Shown: positions 21,012 to 28,597, counted from the first letter of the stretch. The stretch: DNA of 64,000 nt from Enterobacter cloacae (GCF_013375935.1 NZ_CP056117.1:1736001-1800000), one strand, 5' to 3'. Translations and numbers: made by a program. Notes: a model not told the origin generated them from the sequence alone.

Positions 21012-21587
21012 TCAGTTAACCTCGCTGTAAACACCCACCACGCGACCTACCGTTTTGATCTCGCCAATCACGCATTCAAATGGAATCTTTCCACCCGCGA
21101 CGTGGAGTTTTTTCCCCGGCAGCAGCGTCAATTCGCGGATGCTGGCGGTGCCTTCAATCTCGACCAGCCACAGCCCGTCGGTTAACGACGCGTCTTTTTC
21201 AACGAAGTGAAGTTTTCCCTCCGCCCGGACGGCGACGCCCCGAGTGAGCGGCTTGCTGAAGAAATGGGAGTCGATACTCAAAGTAGTATTTTCTTCCAGT
21301 CGACCATCACTAAGAGTGTATAGCGCAACCGATAAGGGATCCCCCTCGGTTGGCTGACCTTCAAACTGTGCGCCTTGCCCGGTCATCAGCCAGCGAAGGC
21401 TGGCGCCGGTATCCAGCGCGCACTGAACCGCAAAATCGTAAGAGACTGTGCCGCGCGCGTAGCGGTTCTGAAGCGAGCTGGCAGCGATATTAAAGTGCCG
21501 GGCAAGCTGGATTTTCTGCGTGAAACCATATACCTGACAGATTCTATCGAGTAACTCTTCATTATTCACTTGAGAATCCAAGATCAA
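21012..21587 (-). CDS. cI: 186-type CI repressor
   Basis: Lysogeny repressor of the phage 186 type. The N-terminal helix-turn-helix reads LLDRICQVYGFTQKIQLARH then FNIAASSLQNRYARGTVSYD; the C-terminal oligomerisation domain ends ECVIGEIKTVGRVVGVYSEV. A TTG start at 21587 (192 codons including stop) is preferred over the ATG at 21620. AAGGAA lies 8 nt before it, the product then aligns end to end with 186 CI as I remember it, and the operator dyad falls just upstream instead of over the start codon. It would repress the rightward early genes and is the presumed target of the Tum-like protein at 24970. It is the leftmost island gene; 186 has int here, and it is absent. Confidence 0.9.
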   Translation of the reverse strand: MILDSQVNNEELLDRICQVYGFTQKIQLARHFNIAASSLQNRYARGTVSYDFAVQCALDTGASLRWLMTGQGAQFEGQPTEGDPLSVALYTLSDGRLEENTTLSIDSHFFSKPLTRGVAVRAEGKLHFVEKDASLTDGLWLVEIEGTASIRELTLLPGKKLHVAGGKIPFECVIGEIKTVGRVVGVYSEVN

Positions 21588-21607
21588 AATATATTCCTTT
21601 GGGTGTT

Positions 21608-21633
21608 TACTAATACTCATTTGGGTATTAGTA
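21608..21633. promoter_or_regulatory. Probable CI operator
   Basis: Perfect 9-bp inverted repeat TACTAATAC and GTATTAGTA separated by 8 bp, located 20 bp upstream of the preferred cI start, between cI and the divergent early genes. Position and symmetry fit a dimeric repressor site; no second full copy is visible. Confidence 0.65.
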
Positions 21634-21686
21634 TCATTACAAATTCGGGCAATCAGCGGCAGACGTTGGCAAACAGAGGCTAATGA

Positions 21687-21824
21687 TTGCAGACAGTATC
21701 AAAATGGGAATCATGCAGCATGGCTTCTGAAATCGCAATCATCAAACGGCTGAAAAAGCCGTGCTCTGCCCGTTTTCAGCGCAAAATTATGGGTGAATTT
21801 ACGCGAGGGGAGATATGGCGATAG
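21687..21824 (+). CDS. Possible small early phage protein (Fil-like)
   Basis: 45-codon frame from a TTG at 21687 (AGAGG 7 nt upstream), or 34 codons from ATG 21720. The product (SEIAIIKRLKKPCSARFQRK, GEFTRGEIWR) is basic and loosely resembles the short Fil/DUF2724 proteins that occupy this place in 186-like phages. It overlaps the next gene by 10 bp. Could be a truncated relic or chance. Confidence 0.3.
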   Translation: MQTVSKWESCSMASEIAIIKRLKKPCSARFQRKIMGEFTRGEIWR

Positions 21825-22153
21825 AAGCTGCCCGTGCAAGGGTTCCACTTAGCGTGGGAGCGCGTCTTCGCGGGCTTAACCACGTTGCTGAACTGCGCGC
21901 CCGATACGGGAGCGATAGCGGAAAAGAGCTGGCGCGGTTTATGGCCGAACTGCGCGATAAGCGCGATCCCTGTTTTGAGGAGAACAGCAGGGCGCTGGCC
22001 GCCATCTTTTTCCTGGCGAGGTTGCCCGTCGCCCGCCATGAGTGCGATATCAGCGAGCTGACGACTGAAGAGAAAAGGGCGCTGATTACCGCCATGAACC
22101 ATTTTCGTGCTGTTGTGAGTTTATTTCCTGAACGGCTGACCATGCCGGTGTAA
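21815..22153 (+). CDS. 186/P2-type early protein, DUF5347-like
   Basis: 112 residues, strong ribosome site (GAGGGGAG) before ATG. LSVGARLRGLNHVAELRARY, then GKELARFMAELRDKRDP and ALAAIFFLARLP, is the pattern I associate with the DUF5347 family found only in the early region of 186/P2-like prophages. It has no enzyme motif. It is first in a run of small early genes leading to gpA, presumably transcribed from the CI-repressed rightward promoter. Function unknown. Confidence 0.7.
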   Translation: MAIEAARARVPLSVGARLRGLNHVAELRARYGSDSGKELARFMAELRDKRDPCFEENSRALAAIFFLARLPVARHECDISELTTEEKRALITAMNHFRAVVSLFPERLTMPV

Positions 22154-22220
22154 CCCAACCAAAAACCAAATGGCGTAAACCCGCCGGGCATTCTGTTGCC
22201 TGAAATCAAGGAGACGCGTG

Positions 22221-22448
22221 ATGCGAAACAGTGAAAACCGCTTTTATTCAACCGGAAGTGAAGAACTGAAACGCCTGCTGATGGAGGCAAAAACTGAGGA
22301 ACGATGCGCGCGAGCCCGCGCGGTCTCCCTGCGCCTGGAGGCGCTGGCGAGCCATATCTTTAAAACCGGTATGAGCGGAGAAGACGTTGCCGAACTTCTG
22401 TGCCACGAGGCGGCCCGCTACGAGCGCGAAGCCCAGGAGATGCACTGA
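22221..22448 (+). CDS. Small P2-family early protein, DUF2732-like
   Basis: 75 residues. ATG 22221 (7 nt after AAGGAG) is preferred to the in-frame GTG at 22218. The helical, Arg/Glu-rich sequence (STGSEELKRLLMEAKTEERC, SLRLEALASHIFKTGMSGED) matches the DUF2732 family of P2-like early regions. It overlaps the start of the next gene by one base (TGATG), so the two are translationally coupled. Role unknown. Confidence 0.7.
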   Translation: MRNSENRFYSTGSEELKRLLMEAKTEERCARARAVSLRLEALASHIFKTGMSGEDVAELLCHEAARYEREAQEMH

Positions 22449-22669
22449 TGGCCGATTTTATCGATCTTGCGCAGGCGCGCGAGCAGGAAGACAGAGAGCG
22501 GCACATACATCACGCCCGCAGACGGCCCGCATCGCCTTCGCGTTTCCTCTGCGAGGACTGCGAGGCCCCGATACCGGAGGCGCGTCGTATGGCGGTGCCC
22601 GTCGTGGCCCTGTGCGTCACCTGCCAGGAGATCGCGGAGATGAAAAATAAACACGTCCGGGGAGGATGA
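22448..22669 (+). CDS. TraR/DksA-type zinc-finger protein
   Basis: 73 residues, start overlapping the previous stop. The C-terminal half carries a TraR/DksA C4-type finger (FLCEDCEAPIPEARR ... ALCVTCQEIAE). The Arg/His-rich N-terminus (AREQEDRERHIHHARRRP) matches the short phage members of the family, which can bind in the RNA polymerase secondary channel in place of DksA. Such a gene stands just before A in many 186/P2-like prophages. Activity on host transcription is inferred from the family. Confidence 0.85.
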   Translation: MADFIDLAQAREQEDRERHIHHARRRPASPSRFLCEDCEAPIPEARRMAVPVVALCVTCQEIAEMKNKHVRGG

Positions 22670-22670
22670 G

Positions 22671-24860
22671 TTGGCTACGTCATTTGCGTATCCGTGGAAC
22701 GCTCCGCGGTCGGCCATTGCCAGCCCTTACCTTACCCATGCCCAGCTGCAGCGTCGCGATCGCCTTTTCGCGGCGCTACAGCAGGCAAGAAATGCCCTCT
22801 CCCGACAGCCTGGCTGCGTGCGTGTCGACGTCTGGCGCACGGTTGACGCCCTCGAACAGCGTCACGGTAGCCCTCAGGCCAATGCTTTTTTGATCCGCTT
22901 CTGCGACAGGATGTTACCCCGCCTGCAGCGCGTCTCTGAACGCTATGCCTGCGCGGGCCTGCACGACGCGGTCTCCAGGGCCGTGTTTGACGGCCATTTC
23001 GACACCCGGCTTCTGCAGTACCTTGCCTCGCGCATGGTGGAACTGGTTGCCCGCTATAACCGTCTTCCCGATATGTCCCGCGCCGATGTCGACCTGCTGG
23101 CCGCCGATATCGCCAGCTTTATTCGCGGCGAGCTGGCGAATATTAACGATGCTGACATGGGCGAATACCAGACGCTGTACGTCTGGTATCAGCGCGCCGG
23201 ACTGATCGCCCGGCAGTTCAACGTGTCGCCTCCGCACTGGGAGCGGGTGTCGAAGACGTTTTTCAACAAAGATGATGTTGCCGCGGCGGTGATCCGCCTG
23301 TTTTCCGAGGCGTGGTGGCGCGGGCGATTGCGTCGGATCGCGGCCGCCTGGCGCGAGCATGTGCAGATTGCCCTCGGCAACGTCAGCAAAAAGAGAACGG
23401 CGTATGCGAGCAAGCGCTGCGTGACGGAATGGCGCGAGCAGAAGCGCCGCACCCGTGAATTTCTCAAGGGCATGGAGCTGGAAGATGAAGAGGGCAACCG
23501 CATCAGCCTGATTGATAAATACGACAGCTCGGTGGCCAATCCGGCGATACGTCGCTGTGAACTGATGACCCGCATTCGCGGGTTTGAAAATATCTGCCAG
23601 GCGCTGGGCTACGTGGGCGAGTTCTATACCTTAACCGCCCCCGCGCGGTATCACGCGACCGTGAAATCGGGCTACCCCAACGCGAAGTGGAACGGGGCCA
23701 GCCCGGCGGATACGCAACGCTACTTCACCCGCCTGTGGGCGCGCATTCGCGCAAAGCTGCACCGGGAGGGGCGGCGCATTTTTGGTATCCGCGTTGCGGA
23801 ACCCCATCACGACGGTACGCCCCATTGGCACATGCTGATGTTTATGCTGCCGGAAGACGTCGAATGCGTACGCCAGATTATAGGGGACTACGCGCGGGAG
23901 GAGGATGCCGCTGAGCTGCAGAACGAAAGTGCCAGACAGGCGCGCTTTCACGCGGACGCGATCGATCCGCAAAAAGGCAGTGCTACCGGCTATATCGCCA
24001 AATACATCTCAAAGAATATCGACGGCTATGCGCTTGATGGCGAGACCGATAATGAAAGCGGCGGGCTGCTGAAGGAGACGGCGTGCGCCGTGTCGGCCTG
24101 GGCAGGGCGCTGGCACATTCGCCAGTTTCAGTTTATCGGCGGCGCGCCGGTAACGGTCTACCGCGAGCTGCGCCGACTGGCGGACACCGAGGCCGCGCGC
24201 GGGTTGAGCGTCGAGTTTGCCGCCGTCCATGACGCTGCGGACGCCGGTGACTGGGCGGGCTACGTCACCGCGCAGGGCGGGCCTTTTGTGCGTCGCGATG
24301 ATTTACAGGTGCGCACGCTGTATGCGCCGCGTGCCGGATTCAACCAGTACGGCGAGGAGACCGTTTGCATCCGCGGCGTGTACGATTCCGCCGTCGGTGC
24401 GGGCAGCCCGGTATTAACCCGGCTTACGCAGTGGAAAATTGTGCCGAAGCGTGCCGTTGAGCTGAAGGATGTACCTGCGCCTCCTCGGAGTTCTGTCATT
24501 AACTGTACGGTGAGCGATCTCTCTCAACCTCTTAACCGGCGTGCGCGACGGGCATTAACCGAGCGCATCAAACGCATCCGGCCCGGCTCATCGGCACCCT
24601 TTGTCTATGAGGGGGATCCGCAGAACGGGGTCCCGGAGAGGGTGATTGACGAAATACGGCTCGCTACGGGCATTGCGATCGGCCGTGGGGAGGCCCTGCA
24701 TCTGATGGCGGGCGGCGTGAGCCGTTTTAACGACAAATGGTGCCGGGGCGCAGCTGACGGATCGCTCTTTCCGGCGTCGCGTTCTTATCAGGAAAAGGCG
24801 CGGAAAATCCTTGAACGTATTGGGCATTTAACGGAGCTGCTCACCCAGCGTGCACGCTAA
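22671..24860 (+). CDS. A: P2-type replication initiator gpA (HUH endonuclease)
   Basis: 729 residues; TTG start 5 nt after GGAGG. Rolling-circle initiator of the P2/186 gpA family, which nicks an origin lying within its own gene and stays covalently joined through tyrosine. The HUH metal site is H385-W386-H387 in EPHHDGTPHWH. The two catalytic tyrosines are Y441 and Y445 in GYIAKYISKN, followed by the family block IDGYALDGETDNESG. The reading frame is complete and all catalytic residues are present. That is surprising, because the island has no integrase, terminase or capsid genes and so nothing obvious to replicate. The C-terminus resembles the 186-like subgroup in ending with a helical, basic segment. 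Confidence 0.93.
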   Translation: MATSFAYPWNAPRSAIASPYLTHAQLQRRDRLFAALQQARNALSRQPGCVRVDVWRTVDALEQRHGSPQANAFLIRFCDRMLPRLQRVSERYACAGLHDAVSRAVFDGHFDTRLLQYLASRMVELVARYNRLPDMSRADVDLLAADIASFIRGELANINDADMGEYQTLYVWYQRAGLIARQFNVSPPHWERVSKTFFNKDDVAAAVIRLFSEAWWRGRLRRIAAAWREHVQIALGNVSKKRTAYASKRCVTEWREQKRRTREFLKGMELEDEEGNRISLIDKYDSSVANPAIRRCELMTRIRGFENICQALGYVGEFYTLTAPARYHATVKSGYPNAKWNGASPADTQRYFTRLWARIRAKLHREGRRIFGIRVAEPHHDGTPHWHMLMFMLPEDVECVRQIIGDYAREEDAAELQNESARQARFHADAIDPQKGSATGYIAKYISKNIDGYALDGETDNESGGLLKETACAVSAWAGRWHIRQFQFIGGAPVTVYRELRRLADTEAARGLSVEFAAVHDAADAGDWAGYVTAQGGPFVRRDDLQVRTLYAPRAGFNQYGEETVCIRGVYDSAVGAGSPVLTRLTQWKIVPKRAVELKDVPAPPRSSVINCTVSDLSQPLNRRARRALTERIKRIRPGSSAPFVYEGDPQNGVPERVIDEIRLATGIAIGRGEALHLMAGGVSRFNDKWCRGAADGSLFPASRSYQEKARKILERIGHLTELLTQRAR

Positions 24861-24931
24861 TCTCCATCGATATCATGCACATACCGCACGCGGTTCTGAT
24901 TTTTTGCTTCACTCTTTTTATGATTACGTGC

Positions 24932-24951
24932 TACTGTATGTTTATACAGTA
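24932..24951. promoter_or_regulatory. LexA (SOS) box of the tum promoter
   Basis: TA-CTGT-N8-ACAG-TA, a fully symmetric ten-base-half SOS box (half-sites TACTGT/ACAGTA) 18 bp before the tum-like start. This matches phage 186, where LexA controls tum from its own promoter. It implies DNA-damage induction of the island. Confidence 0.92.
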
Positions 24952-24969
24952 TCTCGTGGTGGAGGTTGT

Positions 24970-25410
24970 GTGGACAGAGAGTTGAATGAGCAGGTCATGA
25001 TTGAACGAGTCGAAATGATCGCGCGGCTGACGACGGAAGGAACGTGTCAGGAGAGAGATCGTGAAATTGCCCTGAATTTGATTGCTGAGATTGCGAGAGG
25101 GAACTTAATCAAAAACAGCGCGTTTACCGTTGTTTTTTCCGCATCGCCCGTTCCAGAACGAATCAAAAAAGAAGGCACCGTGCGGGTCAACATTACGCTG
25201 GACAAGGATCAGCACATTGGTCCGTCCGTTGTGGAAGCATTTCAGTGCGAGCTTACTCGCCGGATCAGGCCCCTGTTTCCCTCTACGCGGGTGACGGTGA
25301 AGGAGGGATCCATGACGGGCGTCGAGCTGCTTGGCGTTAACGGCGAGGCCGAACGCGAGGCGTTAGATAATATTCTTCGGGAAGTCTGGGAAGACGAGAG
25401 CTGGCGCTAG
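24970..25410 (+). CDS. tum: Tum-like antirepressor with DinI-type C-terminus
   Basis: 146 residues from a GTG (after GGAGG), giving VDRELNEQVMIERVEMIARL. The longer frame from 24850 would run through the LexA box and is rejected. The N-terminal helical segment resembles 186 Tum. The C-terminal domain (VRVNITLDKDQHIGPSVVEA to LDNILREVWEDESWR) is the DinI-like fold, with its typical FPSTRVTVKEGS and WEDESWR motifs. In phage 186, Tum is made after LexA cleavage and blocks CI binding, which induces the prophage. Conservation of gene, box and CI in one island supports the same circuit here. Confidence 0.88.
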   Translation: MDRELNEQVMIERVEMIARLTTEGTCQERDREIALNLIAEIARGNLIKNSAFTVVFSASPVPERIKKEGTVRVNITLDKDQHIGPSVVEAFQCELTRRIRPLFPSTRVTVKEGSMTGVELLGVNGEAEREALDNILREVWEDESWR

Positions 25411-25491
25411 CCCTGCATCGTTTTCCGGCATTACGCGCTTTATTCTGATTATTGCTCCAGCCAGTCCGCGCCTCGTTGCTCGCGGTCAGCC

Positions 25492-25515
25492 TGTTGTGTC
25501 CGCGATCGTCCATCC
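25492..25515. promoter_or_regulatory. Weak Ogr-box-like site before gene X
   Basis: TGTTGT-N12-CCATCC, with a perfect left half and a poor right half, 74 bp upstream of the X start. P2-like late promoters carry a TGTTGT/ACAACA dyad near -55. A TACAGT at 25554 could be the -10. Suggestive only. Confidence 0.3.
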
Positions 25516-25588
25516 GCCAGCGGTAGCGGAAAGGGCGCCGGCTCAGGAAACTCTACAGTACCTGGAAATCCGGATGTTGGAGCGTCTG

Positions 25589-25792
25589 ATGAAGATCTAT
25601 GCAATGCAGGGGGATACGCTTGATGCCATCTGTGCCCGTTATTACGGGCGCACGGCGGGCGTAGTTGAAACCGTTCTGAAAGCCAATCCTGGCCTTGCCG
25701 GGTGGGGCGTTGTCTTACCTCACGGTACGGCAGTGGACATGCCCGAGGTGGATAGCGCGCCCGGAAAAGAATCCGTGAACCTATGGGACTGA
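25589..25792 (+). CDS. X: Tail protein gpX
   Basis: 67 residues, the P2 gpX length, and nearly identical in pattern (MKIYAMQGDTLDAICARYYG ... GVVETVLKANPGL, VVLPHGTAV). A small LysM-like tail protein needed for P2 tail assembly. ATG 25589 has GGAG upstream and matches P2; the frame extends to 25496 but that part has no phage similarity I recognise. In P2 the genes QPONML (portal, scaffold, capsid, terminase, head completion) come before X. Here only 178 bp lies between tum and X. Confidence 0.9.
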   Translation: MKIYAMQGDTLDAICARYYGRTAGVVETVLKANPGLAGWGVVLPHGTAVDMPEVDSAPGKESVNLWD

Positions 25793-26004
25793 GTCTGGAG
25801 AAGGTCACCACGTTTATTGCCTACTGGCTGGCCGTGGCGCTGGCCTGGTTCGGGGCGATGTCTCCTGAAAAAGTGGCGCTGTACGTGGGAAGCCTCTGCG
25901 CCATCTTTACCGCGCTGACGAATTACTGGTTTAAGCGAAAAACCTGGCGCTATCTCAAATCGTTGGGCCTCGATAAGAAGAGTATTCGTGAACTCAATCA
26001 TTAA
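25783..26004 (+). CDS. Holin (gpY position)
   Basis: 73 residues, start overlapping the X stop by 10 bp. Two hydrophobic segments (VTTFIAYWLAVALAWFGAM and ALYVGSLCAIFTALTNYWF) and a basic C-terminus (KRKTWRYLKS) fit a small class II holin of the HP1/P2-like type. It would permeabilise or depolarise the inner membrane to trigger lysis and release of particles. It is followed by endolysin and spanin genes. Confidence 0.88.
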   Translation: MGLSLEKVTTFIAYWLAVALAWFGAMSPEKVALYVGSLCAIFTALTNYWFKRKTWRYLKSLGLDKKSIRELNH

Positions 26005-26497
26005 GCGTTGCAGCATCGCCAGCGTGCTCGCTCTGGCGGTGCTGTTGCCTGACTTTCGATTACTGCAAACCTCGCCCGAGGGGCTGGCGCTAATCGCCGA
26101 TCTGGAAGGCTGCCGTCTGTCGCCCTACCGGTGCAGCGCGGGCGTATGGACGTCAGGCATTGGCCACACGGCAGGCGTCGTGCCGACGAAGGAGATCACC
26201 GAGCGCGACGCGGCGGCGAACCTGATTGCCGACGTCCTGAAGGTTGAAAAACGGCTTGCCGCATGCGCGCCGGTGGAGATGCCGCCCCGCGTCTATGACG
26301 CGCTGGTCAGTTTTGCCTTTAACGTGGGAACCGGTGCAGCCTGCCGTTCGACGCTGGTGTCGCTTATCAATCACAAGCAGTGGCCGCAGGCCTGCGATCA
26401 GCTGACCCGCTGGGTGTACGTCAACGGGAAGAAGAACGCCGGGCTTGAAAACCGTCGGGCCCGCGAAAAGGCCTGGTGCATGAAGGGGGCAGAATGA
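25988..26497 (+). CDS. SAR endolysin (lysozyme, gpK position)
   Basis: 169 residues, GTG start overlapping the holin by 17 bp. Muramidase of the T4-lysozyme superfamily (GH24) with the E-8aa-C-5aa-T catalytic spacing in LEGCRLSPYRCSAGVWTSGI. The weakly hydrophobic N-terminus (SIASVLALAVLLPDF) is a signal-anchor-release type: the enzyme is exported by Sec, tethered, then freed when the holin collapses the membrane potential. Further family motifs are SFAFNVGTGAACRSTL and RWVYVNGKKNAGLENRR. Full length. Confidence 0.92.
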   Translation: MNSIIKRCSIASVLALAVLLPDFRLLQTSPEGLALIADLEGCRLSPYRCSAGVWTSGIGHTAGVVPTKEITERDAAANLIADVLKVEKRLAACAPVEMPPRVYDALVSFAFNVGTGAACRSTLVSLINHKQWPQACDQLTRWVYVNGKKNAGLENRRAREKAWCMKGAE

Positions 26498-26907
26498 GAG
26501 CTCTCCTGCTGATGCTGGCCACGCTGGCGGCCATTACCCTGTGGTTTCGTCATGAGAATCTCAACCTGTCCCGCTCCTTTGCTAAAGCCAGCCAGATCGC
26601 CGGTGAACAAAAAAACACCATTAACGCGCTGAACCATCAGCTCACCGTAACGCAGCGGATGGCCAGAGAAAATGAAAATGCGCAGGTCAGGCTCCGCGAT
26701 GCGCTTGCCGCTGCCGGTGAGGAGATGGCAAGGCGCGAAGCGGCTATCGGGAAACTGGTAAATGAAAATGAAGAGTTACGCCGCTGGTATCACGCTCAGC
26801 TGCCTGATGCTGTCCGCAGGCTGCACGTCCGCGCCGCCTGCGCCTCCGCCGCACGCTGTTTACCACGCTTGCCCGAAGGTGAGCCTCTGCCCGATGCCGG
26901 CAAGTAA
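26494..26907 (+). CDS. lysB: Inner-membrane spanin LysB (Rz-like)
   Basis: 137 residues from ATG 26494 (ATGA overlap with the endolysin stop, GGGGGC ribosome site). A single N-terminal helix (ALLLMLATLAAITLWF) is followed by a long coiled coil (about 30-110), the P2 LysB/lambda Rz layout. With LysC it spans the periplasm and fuses the membranes in the last step of lysis. The o-spanin gene starts inside it in another frame, as in P2. Confidence 0.88.
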   Translation: MRALLLMLATLAAITLWFRHENLNLSRSFAKASQIAGEQKNTINALNHQLTVTQRMARENENAQVRLRDALAAAGEEMARREAAIGKLVNENEELRRWYHAQLPDAVRRLHVRAACASAARCLPRLPEGEPLPDAGK

Positions 26908-27052
26908 GCCTGTTACCAACGGCGATCTGAGCGCCGATATTCGCAGGCTTGAGCATGCCCTTATCGCCTGCGCGTTGCAGGTTGAAACCATTAAAGACTG
27001 TCAGGATAAACTCGATGCACAAACTCAAGAGCCTGCGTCAGGCATTAATTGA
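26762..27052 (+). CDS. lysC: Outer-membrane spanin LysC (Rz1-like lipoprotein)
   Basis: 96 residues, embedded in and extending beyond lysB in another frame, as in P2. Lipoprotein signal with LSAGC (Cys at 21, or 19 if the second ATG at 26768 is used), then the proline-rich SAPPAPPPHAVYHACPKVSLC typical of P2-type o-spanins. It pairs with LysB. Confidence 0.85.
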   Translation: MKMKSYAAGITLSCLMLSAGCTSAPPAPPPHAVYHACPKVSLCPMPASKPVTNGDLSADIRRLEHALIACALQVETIKDCQDKLDAQTQEPASGIN

Positions 27053-27482
27053 CGCTGTTCCACAGCTGCGCGCAAACCCGGAGCGCTTACAGATGTCCGT
27101 CGGGAGCGGCAATATCGACGCGCGCCTCGCGTCCTCGCTCTCGTTCGAAAAGCAATATGAGCTGAAGGCAAAAGTCAGCGGTTTTTCCGGGTACAGCGAG
27201 GGGATTTTCGTCCCGGTGCTGGCCTGGCTTCGGGAAAACCAGCCGGATATTTTTACCCTCGATGAGGGGCGAAAAAATGGGTATCTCTTTCAGATTGTCT
27301 TAAATGACGATGAAACGGCGGATATCAGCTTTAGCCTGCAATTGACCGAGCGGATCCTGGTTTCCCAGAATGAGGGTACCTTGCTCGCCACCTATTCCCC
27401 GGAGCCGCCGCTGCCGGAACCCGTCACGCGTCCGATGGAGCTATACGTCAACGGTGAGCTGGTAGGCCGCTGGGAGGCGTAA
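27015..27482 (+). CDS. R: Tail completion protein gpR
   Basis: 155 residues, the P2 gpR length. The ATG at 27015 (inside the end of lysC) gives MHKLKSLRQALIDAVPQL, the P2-like start; a longer frame from 26949 is not preferred. In P2, R completes the end of the tail that joins the head. P2 places S directly after R. Here S is missing, and a short hairpin-bearing spacer leads to V. Keeping R without S or any head gene fits capping of a free tail, though this is inference. Confidence 0.88.
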   Translation: MHKLKSLRQALIDAVPQLRANPERLQMSVGSGNIDARLASSLSFEKQYELKAKVSGFSGYSEGIFVPVLAWLRENQPDIFTLDEGRKNGYLFQIVLNDDETADISFSLQLTERILVSQNEGTLLATYSPEPPLPEPVTRPMELYVNGELVGRWEA

Positions 27483-27541
27483 CCTTACCGCGCTGATGGC
27501 CAGCCCGCAGCCCCGTCGGCTGTCCATTCGGCAATACCGCT

Positions 27542-27565
27542 TGTTGTTTCATCCCGCATAAAACC
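27542..27565. promoter_or_regulatory. Ogr-box-like site before gene V
   Basis: TGTTGT-N12-AAAACC: the left half is perfect and the right half matches 4 of 6 of ACAACA. P2 has an Ogr-dependent promoter (PV) at this point. If the usual -55 geometry held, transcription would begin almost at the V start codon, so the site may be vestigial. Confidence 0.35.
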
Positions 27566-27577
27566 CCACCTCGTTGC

Positions 27578-27607
27578 TGCCGCTCGCCCCGAGCGGCATT
27601 CTCTTCT
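27578..27607 (+). terminator. Hairpin between R and V
   Basis: TGCCGCTC pairs with GAGCGGCA around a 5-nt loop, followed by the pyrimidine-rich TTCTCTTCTT directly before the V start codon. Probably a terminator or attenuator for the X-R unit; gene V has no visible Shine-Dalgarno. Confidence 0.5.
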
Positions 27608-27608
27608 T

Positions 27609-28250
27609 ATGAATACGCTAACTTCCATGCACGGCATCGCTCGCGCGATCCGCAACCTTATCCGTATCGGCGTTGTGACCGATGTCGACCTCAAACGAGG
27701 GCTCTGCCGCGTCCAGTCCGGAGGGATGAAAACTACCTGGCTGAACTGGCTGACCTGCCGCGCAGGCCGCTCGCGCGTCTGGTGGGCACCGTCCGAGGGT
27801 GAGCAGGTTTTGCTGCTGGCTATCGGCGGTGAACTGGATACCGCCTTCGTGTTGCCAGGCATTTTCTCTGACGACCATCCGGCACCGTCTGAGTCGCCTG
27901 ACGCCCTCCACGTTTCGTTTCCTGATGGGGCGGTTATCGAATACGAGCCCGGCAGCGGTGCGCTGACGGCAACCGGCATCAAAACGGCAGCCATCACCGC
28001 GTCTGATTCACTGATCGCGACCGTTCCGGTGGTACTGGTTAAATCAGAAACCCGCATCACCCTTGATGCGCCTGAAGTGGTGTGTACCAACAGGTTAATT
28101 ACCGCCTCTCTGGAGGTGCAGAAGGGCGGGGTGATGGCCGGGAATATCGAACACGCCGGCGGTACGTTCACCTCCAATGGGGTACAGGTGGATAACCATG
28201 CCCACGGCAGTGTGCAAAGCGGCGGAAGCTGGACTAAGGGGACGCAATGA
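27609..28250 (+). CDS. V: Baseplate spike protein gpV
   Basis: 213 residues, P2 gpV-like throughout (CRVQSGGMKTTWLNWLTCRA, WWAPSEGEQVLLLAIGGELD, ITLDAPEVVCTNRLITASLE). An OB-fold domain is followed by a beta-helical trimeric spike. The tip contains NHAHG, an H-x-H of the kind that binds iron at the apex of P2 and phi92 spikes. This is the membrane-piercing needle of the contractile tail. It starts the V-W-J-I-H-G baseplate and fibre operon; its stop overlaps the W start (ATGA). Confidence 0.93.
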   Translation: MNTLTSMHGIARAIRNLIRIGVVTDVDLKRGLCRVQSGGMKTTWLNWLTCRAGRSRVWWAPSEGEQVLLLAIGGELDTAFVLPGIFSDDHPAPSESPDALHVSFPDGAVIEYEPGSGALTATGIKTAAITASDSLIATVPVVLVKSETRITLDAPEVVCTNRLITASLEVQKGGVMAGNIEHAGGTFTSNGVQVDNHAHGSVQSGGSWTKGTQ

Positions 28251-28597
28251 CGGTGCGCTACACGGGAATGAACAGACAGACCGGGCTCAGCATTACAGAG
28301 GCTGAACACATCAGGCAAAGCGTGCGCGACATTCTGGTTACGCCAGTTGGCTCGCGGGTTATGCGCCGGGAGTATGGCTCCCTGCTGGCGGCGATGATCG
28401 ACAGGCCCCAGAGCCCGGCGCTGCGCCTGCAAATTATGGCCGCATGCTACTCCGCGATCCAGAAATGGGAACCGCGGATTAGCCTGACGGCGATCGCTTT
28501 CGAACGGTCGGAGAATGACGGGACGTTGTATGTCGATATCACCGGCACGCGATCGGCTTCCGACAGCTCCTTTTCTATCACCATTTCACTGAGTTAA
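28247..28597 (+). CDS. W: Baseplate wedge protein gpW (gp25-like)
   Basis: 116 residues, P2 gpW length. It has the gp25-like lysozyme-family fold of contractile baseplates without catalysis (SITEAEHIRQSVRDILVTPV, SRVMRREYGSLL with the conserved EYGS motif). Overlaps V by 4 bp and precedes J by 5 bp. Together W and J form the baseplate wedges. Confidence 0.92.
   Translation: MTVRYTGMNRQTGLSITEAEHIRQSVRDILVTPVGSRVMRREYGSLLAAMIDRPQSPALRLQIMAACYSAIQKWEPRISLTAIAFERSENDGTLYVDITGTRSASDSSFSITISLS

Noticed and set aside
25411..25588. Remnant of head-completion gene L before X
   Set aside because: Read in all frames; no gpL-like C-terminal sequence could be recognised, so a scar is not claimed.
25449..25811. 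120-codon minus-strand frame across the tum-X gap
   Set aside because: Considered as a possible cargo gene at the capsid deletion point, but most of it is antisense to gene X and it has no start signal or recognisable motif.
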